Below are positions 1 through 5,526 of a stretch of DNA of 7,358 bases, piece by piece. The translations under genes and the position numbers were made by a program. The first letter of the stretch is position 1, and the number at the start of each line of letters is the position of its first letter. The notes under the pieces are model-generated. The model searched no databases. It saw nothing but the letters and a program-made list of their open reading frames with translations, and was not told where the DNA came from. This DNA is from CAINEC01 sp046303115 (GTDB lineage Bacteria > Bacteroidota > Bacteroidia > AKYH767-A > OLB10): assembly GCA_046303115.1 (NCBI GenBank), contig JBKCGZ010000087.1, positions 1-7,358 on the forward strand, given 5' to 3'.

Positions 1-16
1 CTGATTTCTCATTCAA

Positions 17-24
17 CAAATTTA
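17..24 (-). promoter_or_regulatory. Possible -7 promoter box for a gene leaving the left edge
   Basis: Read on the minus strand this is TAAATTTG, an exact match to the Bacteroidota -7 consensus TAnnTTTG. An ATG follows five bases later (positions 12-10) and stays open for the four codons to the window edge. No TTG -33 element lies at the right distance. A divergent gene starting here is possible, but only four codons are visible. Confidence 0.25.
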
Positions 25-95
25 AGAAACATCCACCACAATAATTAATTATTAAAGTTCAATATAGGTGCTAATACTCAATTATCATTCAACAC

Positions 96-126
96 TTGAG
101 TCAGCTTAGTGTTTTTCGTATATTTA
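96..126 (+). promoter_or_regulatory. Promoter of the H-NOX/kinase operon
   Basis: A TTG (-33 type) at 96-98 is followed after 20 bases by TATATTTA at 119-126, one base off the Bacteroidota -7 consensus TAnnTTTG. Transcription would then start near 130, leaving a leader of about 20 bases before the ATG at 151. This placement rules against the upstream GTG at 109 as the start, because it would lie inside the promoter. Confidence 0.5.
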
Positions 127-150
127 CACTTAGAATTTAAATACATTACG

Positions 151-696
151 ATGTACGGATTAGTAAATCAAGCTATACAGGGATTAGTCGTTGATAATTT
201 TGGCGAGGATAGCTGGAAAGTAATCAAGCAAAAAGCAAGTGTTACAGAGGATTCTTTCCTAAGTAATGAAATCTATGATGATAGCATTACCTTCAATTTA
301 GCTGTTTCTGCCTCCGAAGTATTAAATATTCCTTTAGCAGATGTCCTAAAAACATTTGGCAAATATTGGATTATTAAAGTTGGCAACGAAAAATATGGCC
401 CATTGATGAAATCAGGTGGTGATAACTTCATTGACTTTATCGTAAACCTTCCTAATTTTCATAGTCGTGTAATGCTTATTTACTCTGATATCAAACCACC
501 AGAGTTTATTGTAGAAAAAATAACTGAAAGTCAGTTGAAATTGCATTATTATTCTACTCGTCAAGGCTTGACTGATTTTATGTTTGGATTAATTCAAGGT
601 CTAGGTGAACTTTATCAAACACCCATAGATATTAAATTAATTGCTGATCGTAGAAATGGTGATGAGCACGACATATTTGAAATAGATATCCTATAA
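151..696 (+). CDS. Haem NO-binding (H-NOX/HNOB) sensor protein
   Basis: A stand-alone 181-residue H-NOX domain, the usual length for bacterial members, predicted cytosolic. The family binds haem b and senses NO (in some anaerobes O2), passing the signal to a partner protein. Visible family marks are the MYGLVN N-terminus, the proximal haem ligand His104 in NLPNFHSRV, Pro116-Pro117, and the haem-propionate motif Y133-x-S135-x-R137. The position matching the distal O2-binding Tyr140 of the Thermoanaerobacter protein appears to be Phe143, so NO selectivity is inferred. I chose the ATG at 151 because the family begins MYG and because the GTG at 109 lies in the promoter. The stop codon shares one base with the ATG of the kinase gene (TAATG), so the two are translationally coupled and probably work together. 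The family call is secure; NO preference rests on a hand alignment. Confidence 0.93.
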   Translation: MYGLVNQAIQGLVVDNFGEDSWKVIKQKASVTEDSFLSNEIYDDSITFNLAVSASEVLNIPLADVLKTFGKYWIIKVGNEKYGPLMKSGGDNFIDFIVNLPNFHSRVMLIYSDIKPPEFIVEKITESQLKLHYYSTRQGLTDFMFGLIQGLGELYQTPIDIKLIADRRNGDEHDIFEIDIL

Positions 697-1850
697 TGAT
701 TAGTACAAAAGAGAGCAGTTTACTTATCAGCAGATTGTTTCCATTCTACTTTTCACTTAATCAGGATTTAATAATTAAAGATGCGGGAATCAGTTTAAAA
801 AAAATAATCGGCGATGATTGTATTGGAAGTTCATTCTCCGATTTTTTTACTTTTCTAAGACCAGGCCTTGGGATTAAATATCATATCGATTCTATTAAAC
901 AATATGAAAATCAAATTTTCATATTACAAGGCAACTCCAAATCCACTAATTTCAGAATGAAGGGTCAGTTTATAGTTCACCAAGAAAATAGAACTTTACT
1001 ATTTTGTGGTTCTCCTTGGATTGTTTCTGAAAAAGATTTTGAAAGCTTAGGATTAAAAATTAAAGACTTTGCGCTTCATGATTCTACCATCGACATGATT
1101 CAGAATTTGAGGGTTCAACAAATGGCTGTTGAAGACTCCAATCATGTAAATAAAATGTTGCTCGAAAAAAATGATGAACTTAAAAAGACAAATGCGGAAT
1201 TAGATCGTTTTGTCTATAGCGTTTCACATGACTTACGTTCACCATTATTATCAATCCACGGCGTAATCGATATTTTAAAACAGAAAGAAGCACTTAGCGA
1301 ATCAGGCGATCAATTGCTACAGATGATTGTTAATTCCATCGATAGATTAGATAATTCTATCGTTGAAATTTTAGATTATAGTCGTAACGCACGATTTGAC
1401 GTAGAACATGTTGAGCTCGACTTAAACACGATTCTACAACAAATCACCACGGACTTACAACATCTTGCTCCAATTAGATTTGACATCCAATTTGAAACAT
1501 CTACTATTGTTACAAGTGATAAATTCCGATTGATCACCATATTAAAAAACACCATCAGCAACGCTGTAAAATATCGTAAGCGAAATCAATCAGATTGCTT
1601 CGTAAATATTAAGGTAAGTAAAGAAAATAACTTTATAATTATTCGCGTAGAAGATAATGGTATTGGTATTAGCGAAAAAAGTTTACCGAAAATTTTCGAT
1701 ATGTTTTACAGAGCTACAAGTAGCGTAGCAGGAACTGGTCTCGGACTATACATCTGCAAAGAAATGATTACTAAACTTGGTGGAACAATCAATCTCGATT
1801 CAAAATTAGGCGAAGGAACTAAGGTTACAATTAAAATTCCTTCTAACTAA
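696..1850 (+). CDS. HNOBA-domain histidine kinase, partner of H-NOX
   Basis: A soluble 384-residue sensor kinase with no membrane segment or signal peptide. Residues about 13-135 look like an HNOBA domain, the H-NOX-associated region of soluble guanylate cyclases: FPFYF near 15, a FLRPG block near 53, an MKGQ-to-GSPW block at 88-108, and LHD at 127-129. A likely coiled coil follows (about 135-170). Next is the HisKA H-box with phospho-acceptor His178 (SHDLRSPL). The ATPase domain has the N-box (N285, N289), G1 box DNGIGIS (320-326), F-box FDMFYR (334-339) and G2 box GTGLGLYI (346-353). All catalytic motifs look intact. The operon with H-NOX implies that haem ligation controls autophosphorylation. 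No response regulator lies next to it, so the target is unknown. The 3' end overlaps the convergent WD40 gene by four bases. Confidence 0.92.
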   Translation: MISTKESSLLISRLFPFYFSLNQDLIIKDAGISLKKIIGDDCIGSSFSDFFTFLRPGLGIKYHIDSIKQYENQIFILQGNSKSTNFRMKGQFIVHQENRTLLFCGSPWIVSEKDFESLGLKIKDFALHDSTIDMIQNLRVQQMAVEDSNHVNKMLLEKNDELKKTNAELDRFVYSVSHDLRSPLLSIHGVIDILKQKEALSESGDQLLQMIVNSIDRLDNSIVEILDYSRNARFDVEHVELDLNTILQQITTDLQHLAPIRFDIQFETSTIVTSDKFRLITILKNTISNAVKYRKRNQSDCFVNIKVSKENNFIIIRVEDNGIGISEKSLPKIFDMFYRATSSVAGTGLGLYICKEMITKLGGTINLDSKLGEGTKVTIKIPSN

Positions 1851-2743
1851 TCTTTCTTCCAGATATTAATTGAGCGATCATCGCCTGCACTAATCAATGT
1901 GTTATCGTCTATCCACAATAATGTATTGACAGAATTTAAATGTCCATCATTTGAATGTTCAATACGCTGAATTACCTGATTCGTATTTGCATTCCAAATT
2001 TTTAAAGTCTTATCACGACTAGCTGTAGCAAATAATTTTTTATCAGGCGAAAATCCGATTTTATAAATCGCATAATTGTGAGCAGGAATTGCATTCACAA
2101 CCGTATAATCTTTTTTATCAACCCATCTTAAATGCGCATCTCTTCCACCGCAAAGTAAAACATCATCAGTGTAATGAATAATCGCATTAACAGAAAAACC
2201 TTGCTTCGATAGTTGATTACTATAGATCACTTCCATCGTATCGTCATCAAAAACATAAAACATCCCTTCACCACAACCAACAAATATTTTGTTTAGTTCC
2301 TCGTCAAAAAAAACAGAACGCAATTTCATGGTAGAAATTTTTTGTTTGAAGATCAATGAATAATCTGCTGATGATAATACGGACAATACTCCATCACCGC
2401 CTAATACATACACCTTCGATTTACTTTTATTCTCAACGATAGAAAACACCCCTTTCTCATTTACTTTCAACAATCTCCTTTCCTGATTGTTCGATAAATC
2501 TATAAAATGAATTTCTCCTTTCGCCTGACCGATTAATAATTCATTTTTATCTGCCAGATAACATATTGAATAAATACTATCAGAAGCTCTTGCAATTAAA
2601 TTACCTTGCTCAGGTTGATCAATGTTCCATGACACCACTAAACGATCGCCAGATGCTGACAAAAATTCTTTATCTGAAATTTTAATTAAATCATAAACTC
2701 CGGCTGTATGACCTAAACAACGATGATGTAATTTGAATTGCAT
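1847..2743 (-). CDS. WD40-repeat beta-propeller protein
   Basis: A 298-residue protein with no signal peptide, built almost wholly of WD40-type repeats. I count about seven blades, starting near residues 8, 50, 92, 134, 180, 219 and 266. The clearest is 220-250, with the AHNYAIYKIGFSPD start and a DKTLKIWN end; the first (GHTAGVYDL) and last (DDRSINIWKK) are also typical. Such propellers are scaffolds for protein binding, and there is no catalytic domain here, so the role and partner are unknown. The ATG at 2743 lies only four bases after a perfect -7 box, which supports this start and suggests a leaderless or nearly leaderless mRNA. It converges on the kinase gene with overlapping stop codons and diverges from the metK leader. 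Confidence 0.88.
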   Translation of the reverse strand: MQFKLHHRCLGHTAGVYDLIKISDKEFLSASGDRLVVSWNIDQPEQGNLIARASDSIYSICYLADKNELLIGQAKGEIHFIDLSNNQERRLLKVNEKGVFSIVENKSKSKVYVLGGDGVLSVLSSADYSLIFKQKISTMKLRSVFFDEELNKIFVGCGEGMFYVFDDDTMEVIYSNQLSKQGFSVNAIIHYTDDVLLCGGRDAHLRWVDKKDYTVVNAIPAHNYAIYKIGFSPDKKLFATASRDKTLKIWNANTNQVIQRIEHSNDGHLNSVNTLLWIDDNTLISAGDDRSINIWKKD

Positions 2744-2747
2744 ATTG

Positions 2748-2755
2748 CAAAGATA
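2748..2755 (-). promoter_or_regulatory. -7 promoter box of the WD40 gene
   Basis: Minus-strand TATCTTTG matches TAnnTTTG exactly and is followed after four bases by the ATG at 2743. I find no TTG at the usual 17-23 base spacing, so the -33 element is weak or absent. Confidence 0.45.
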
Positions 2756-2842
2756 AGGCAGCCAATGATAACTATTGTGTTAATTTAAATTAATCGATTA
2801 CGTTTATTTTTCCGACAATACAGGTCAATCATAAAAATAAAT

Positions 2843-2873
2843 TTGGTTATCATAAAAAATCGTTTTTACTTTG
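2843..2873 (+). promoter_or_regulatory. Promoter of the metK leader transcript
   Basis: TTG at 2843-2845, a 20-base spacer, then TTACTTTG at 2866-2873 (one mismatch to TAnnTTTG). Transcription would start near 2878, giving a leader of about 320 bases before metK. The 13 bases TTTACTTTGCATC (2865-2877) recur exactly in front of the dehydrogenase gene at 6773-6785, which supports a real promoter core. I see no second convincing promoter between the two RNA motif copies, so both should lie on one transcript. Confidence 0.6.
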
Positions 2874-2877
2874 CATC

Positions 2878-3002
2878 GCATTCAGACATCATATGTAATG
2901 TATGATACCAACCGAGCGGACGATGCAACGGTGGTAAAACGATGCGGACCAGGAGTCAAAAAAGCGCTTTGCACAATAAACCCTCCCTCCTCTCGTTAAT
3001 GT
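2878..3002 (+). promoter_or_regulatory. metK leader RNA motif, copy 1 (candidate riboswitch)
   Basis: The first of two tandem copies of a structured-looking motif; the conserved core is 2905-2961. Proposed helices: a weak P1 of GCAUU 2878-2882 with AAUGU 2998-3002 (one G-U pair); P2 hairpin 2888-2893 with 2901-2906; P3, ACCA-A-CCG 2907-2914 with CGGUGGU 2929-2935, with A2911 bulged and a 14-base loop; P4, AACGA 2938-2942 with UCGUU 2993-2997, continuing as GGA 2946-2948 with UCC 2988-2990 across an internal loop. The core opens with ATACCAACCGAGCG and closes with AGTCAAAA (2954-2961). The 3' side of P4 lies in an odd pyrimidine run, CCCTCCCTCCTCTC (2981-2994). The helices are hand-drawn; the P1 of this copy is the least certain. 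The conserved core resembles no riboswitch that I know well. Confidence 0.55.
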
Positions 3003-3039
3003 TACAGATTGCTGAGTACAATTTGTTCTTTATTTTTTA

Positions 3040-3163
3040 ATACATCAAGAATTATAGTTCCGACTATAATACCAACCGAGCGTATCCGCGCCACGGTGGT
3101 AAAGCGATGTGGACGTTCAGTCAAAATAAAACAGGATATCCACTTCGCTTCTTTTTGATGTAT
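3040..3163 (+). promoter_or_regulatory. metK leader RNA motif, copy 2 (candidate riboswitch with expression platform)
   Basis: The second copy, with its conserved core at 3069-3126, lies 164-165 bases after the first. The fold is better closed than in copy 1: P1 is a perfect 9-bp helix, AUACAUCAA 3040-3048 with 3155-3163; P2 is an 8-bp hairpin 3051-3058 with 3063-3070 capped by a UCCG (UNCG-type) tetraloop; P3 is 3071-3078 with 3094-3100, with A3075 bulged; P4 is 3102-3113 with 3139-3150, 11 pairs around one U-U mismatch. All four helices nest into one four-way junction. P1 ends 38 bases before the metK ATG, a position suited to control of metK. A ligand such as S-adenosylmethionine is a guess from the downstream gene only. 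Confidence 0.6.
3102..3156 (+). terminator. Terminator-like stem (P4) and U-run of leader copy 2
   Basis: AAGCGAUGUGGA (3102-3113) pairs with UCCACUUCGCUU (3139-3150), 11 bp with one U-U mismatch. One C and then five U residues (3152-3156) follow. The 5' arm is made of bases conserved between the two motif copies, so formation of this stem may compete with another fold of the core. This could be a transcription attenuator in front of metK. The 25-base loop and short U-run make termination uncertain. Confidence 0.35.
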
Positions 3164-3176
3164 GTATTGAGTTAGA

Positions 3177-3191
3177 AATTAACCTTTAATT
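3177..3191 (+). other. Small A/T hairpin just before the metK start
   Basis: AATTAA (3177-3182) and TTAATT (3186-3191) form a 6-bp stem with a CCT loop, ten bases before the metK ATG. The pairs are all A-U, so the hairpin is weak. It lies where a ribosome would land, and there is no Shine-Dalgarno sequence. A role in translation control is possible but unproven. Confidence 0.25.
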
Positions 3192-3201
3192 CTTTCATAC
3201 T

Positions 3202-4620
3202 ATGAATCTATTCAATCATTCGTTTACGAGCGAATCGGTGTCGGCAGGACACCCAGACAAAGTGGCTGATCAAATTTCAGACGCTATTCTTGATGCTTAC
3301 TTAGCACAAGACCCGCATGCTAAAGTAGCCTGCGAATGTTTAATTACAACCAATCATTTAACGATTGCAGGCGAGGTAACTTCTACCGCTATTGTAGATC
3401 CTATTGCGATTGCAAAAGAAGTATTGGAGCGCATCGGTTATAATGATTCAGCATCAGGTTTTAATTGGAAAACTGCATTCTATCAAAATTTATTACATCA
3501 ACAAAGTCGTGAAATTAACGATAGCGTTGCCGACGGCGGGGCAGGTGATCAAGGTCTAATGTTTGGCTATGCAACATCCGAAGGCCCGAACTTTATGCCT
3601 TTACCTATCTGGCTTGCTCATCAGTTAATGCGCAAACATCAGGAACTTCGCGATAGTAGTAAATATCCATTCTTACTTCCTGATGCTAAATCGCAAGTCA
3701 CAGTCGATTACAATATAAATACACCAGTAGGCATTAGTAAAGTTGTTTTATCTGCACAGCATACTCCCGATATCAAGCAAGAAGACCTACGCAAGTTTAT
3801 CATCGATGAAATCATTGAGCCTGTTATTGCAAATTACAAAGGCGAATCCGATACTGAATATTTAATCAATCCTTCTGGAAGTTTTACTATTGGTGGCCCG
3901 CATGGTGATACCGGTTTAACAGGAAGAAAAATTATTGTGGATACTTATGGAGGTAAATGTCCACATGGAGGTGGTGCCTTTTCTGGTAAAGACCCAAGCA
4001 AAGTAGATCGTTCTGCTGCATATATAGCGCGCTACATAGCAAAAACGTTAGTAGCCAACGGATATGCTAAAGAATGTACAATTCAACTGGCTTATGCTAT
4101 TGGACACGACCAACCGCTTTCGGTTCACGTTAATACACATGGAACAGGTAACCAACATCCAGATACGCGGTTAGCCCTTGCCGTTAGAGCAGTATTTGAT
4201 TTAAGTCCAAACGGAATAATCAAAGAACTCGGACTAAAACAACCGATTTATAGTCAAACTGCTATCAATGGACATTTCGGAAATTTAGATTTCCCATGGG
4301 AGAAAGTATCGTCTGAAAAAGCAGATCGTCTACGTGAATATTTTGAAACTGGCTACGGAACAGAGTTGCGAAATAAGGAATGGAAAAAACTTTTGGCCGC
4401 ATCTAGTTTAGATAAACTAATTGAAAATTTTAATCGCGAAGTAAGAGTTCCTGCATCTAGTAGCGCGCGATTTGAATATATCATTTTACTGGTTGATGAG
4501 ATCAAAAACAGAGGTATTGACAATTCATGCATAACCGGCGAAAACAATTCGATTCGTTTAAGTAAGAAAGTAAAAATTGTAAATAACACCTTGCAATTTT
4601 CTGAAGAAGATAATTTGTAA
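3202..4620 (+). CDS. metK: S-adenosylmethionine synthetase with C-terminal extension
   Basis: Makes S-adenosylmethionine from methionine and ATP in the cytosol, the methyl donor for the cell. The family motifs are intact: HPDK (17-20), GAGDQG (113-118), DAKSQVT with Lys163, GDTGLTGRKIIVD (235-247), the GGGAFSGKDPSKVDRS loop (256-271), and the closing FPWEK (364-368). Escherichia coli MetK has 384 residues and ends about 14 residues after FPWEK. This protein runs to 472, leaving roughly 85 extra residues (about 387-472), rich in Lys, Glu and Ser, that I do not recognise. The extension is in frame with no sign of a frameshift, and its base use matches the gene body. The ATG at 3202 gives the normal family N-terminus. 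The long structured leader upstream suggests control at the RNA level. The next gene follows after 32 bases and is probably cotranscribed. Confidence 0.97.
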   Translation: MNLFNHSFTSESVSAGHPDKVADQISDAILDAYLAQDPHAKVACECLITTNHLTIAGEVTSTAIVDPIAIAKEVLERIGYNDSASGFNWKTAFYQNLLHQQSREINDSVADGGAGDQGLMFGYATSEGPNFMPLPIWLAHQLMRKHQELRDSSKYPFLLPDAKSQVTVDYNINTPVGISKVVLSAQHTPDIKQEDLRKFIIDEIIEPVIANYKGESDTEYLINPSGSFTIGGPHGDTGLTGRKIIVDTYGGKCPHGGGAFSGKDPSKVDRSAAYIARYIAKTLVANGYAKECTIQLAYAIGHDQPLSVHVNTHGTGNQHPDTRLALAVRAVFDLSPNGIIKELGLKQPIYSQTAINGHFGNLDFPWEKVSSEKADRLREYFETGYGTELRNKEWKKLLAASSLDKLIENFNREVRVPASSSARFEYIILLVDEIKNRGIDNSCITGENNSIRLSKKVKIVNNTLQFSEEDNL

Positions 4621-4652
4621 TCAATGTCAATCATTAAAAATAAAAATCAAAA

Positions 4653-4988
4653 ATGAGAACGGATAAAATCATAAAAGAAGCAAGTGACGAAAAGCTTCTT
4701 GACTTGCTAAATTGCCTCTTAACTCGCGACAAAGATTTTAAAAATCCAAAGCTAGTGATTACGAAAATTGCCTACGAATTAGCAGTAAGAAAATACAATC
4801 TCAAAAATTTATTTACTGCTGATCAGGAGGTAAAACGAGGTAAATTCTTTAAAGCACAGCAAAACACTTTAGTAGAAGATCCTGAAAGAGTAATTACCAC
4901 ACAGGATATTGGTAAAAGTTTTTTGATGGCCCTCGAGTTAAAAGGTCCAACTAATGATAGACTGGGGAAATCATTTAGTCGTAATTAA
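4653..4988 (+). CDS. Small basic protein of unknown function downstream of metK
   Basis: A 111-residue protein that I do not recognise. It is rich in Lys and Leu, has no signal peptide or membrane segment, and looks mostly helical in its first half (about residues 5-50), with a polar second half. The first helix, KIIKEASDEKLLDLLN (5-20), loosely resembles KLLAASSLDKLIENFN (396-411) in the MetK extension; this may be chance. It begins 32 bases after metK and ends 44 bases before the next gene, with no promoter or terminator seen in either gap, so cotranscription with metK is likely. A link to methionine metabolism rests on position only. The ORF is convincing by length and codon use; the function is open. 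Confidence 0.7.
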   Translation: MRTDKIIKEASDEKLLDLLNCLLTRDKDFKNPKLVITKIAYELAVRKYNLKNLFTADQEVKRGKFFKAQQNTLVEDPERVITTQDIGKSFLMALELKGPTNDRLGKSFSRN

Positions 4989-5032
4989 TACTATTTCTAT
5001 AAAACATTCTTCACCCTAAAAAATCTTAGAAC

Positions 5033-5431
5033 ATGAAAAAATCAATTTTATTTTTACTATTTATCATTTTAATGAATGATAAAATTGCGGCGCAAACAAT
5101 AATTATCTCAGAATATTATGAACCTCCTGAAAACAGTTTAAAACTAGATTTCACAATCGAGCATATTTATGTTGTTGATGAAAACCCTATTAAAGTTGTC
5201 CAAGAGATGGAGGAAGATAGCAACGGTTTGCAAAAACAAATTGGTAATTTTTATACCTATGAATTCAGTACAAAAGATTGGGACTACGTACATATCGAAT
5301 TATACGTTTCTACTAACGGCATTGAAACAATTCAAGGTAGGCTTAATGGTAGGAGATTCAATTTAACCGATAAGGGAGTAATTTACGAAGACAATGTACC
5401 CGTTAGCAACTGTACATATCAACTACATTGA
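5033..5431 (+). CDS. Small secreted protein of unknown function
   Basis: A 132-residue protein with a clear Sec signal peptide: MKK, a hydrophobic stretch (4-14), then IAAQ, with cleavage likely after Ala20. There is no lipobox cysteine, so export to the periplasm or beyond is expected rather than lipidation. The mature part (about 112 residues) alternates polar and hydrophobic residues in a way that suggests beta strands, and holds one cysteine (Cys127). I recognise no family. It follows the small metK-linked gene after 44 bases with no visible promoter, and a strong hairpin lies 19 bases after its stop, so it may be the last gene of the metK transcript. Confidence 0.65.
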   Translation: MKKSILFLLFIILMNDKIAAQTIIISEYYEPPENSLKLDFTIEHIYVVDENPIKVVQEMEEDSNGLQKQIGNFYTYEFSTKDWDYVHIELYVSTNGIETIQGRLNGRRFNLTDKGVIYEDNVPVSNCTYQLH

Positions 5432-5450
5432 CAAATTAACAATTCATTTA

Positions 5451-5476
5451 AAAGGAGGATTACTAAATCCTCCTTT
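5451..5476 (+). terminator. Hairpin terminator after the secreted-protein gene
   Basis: AAAGGAGGATT (5451-5461) and AATCCTCCTTT (5466-5476) form a perfect 11-bp stem with a four-base loop, followed by a T-rich but broken tract (ACTTATTT). It lies between the gene ending at 5431 and mtgA at 5527, a fitting place for the end of the metK transcript. The near-symmetric ends could serve both strands. Confidence 0.75.
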
Positions 5477-5526
5477 ACTTATTTAATAAATAGCTATGCA
5501 GTCGCGATTTTTTATAAATTAGCAGA

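Noticed and set aside
109..150. GTG start adding 14 residues to the H-NOX protein
   Set aside because: It lies within the -7 promoter region, and H-NOX proteins begin at the MYG of the ATG at 151.
1376..1561. Minus-strand open frame inside the kinase gene
   Set aside because: It is a shadow of the strongly supported kinase frame, with no promoter or recognisable protein.
1872..1899. Hairpin GCGA-TCA-TCGC near the end of the WD40 gene as a terminator
   Set aside because: It is a short stem inside coding sequence with no U-run after it on either strand.
2905..3126. A canonical S-box (SAM-I), SAM-II, cobalamin or glycine riboswitch
   Set aside because: The conserved cores of these families as I know them (S-box GAGG..GAUGAA kink-turn, B12 box and so on) are absent; only the CAACC/GGUG pattern and the four-helix layout resemble SAM-I.
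2905..3126. The paired motif as a transposon-related or CRISPR-like repeat
   Set aside because: There are only two copies, diverged in loops but with conserved pairing, no transposase or flanking duplication, and clear placement within one leader.
4353..4634. Minus-strand open frame across the metK 3' end, as evidence against the MetK extension
   Set aside because: It shows no family features, and the plus-strand frame continues unbroken from the conserved MetK body.
5169..5366. Plus-strand frame within the secreted-protein gene
   Set aside because: It is out of frame with the gene that has the signal peptide, and has no start context or motif of its own.
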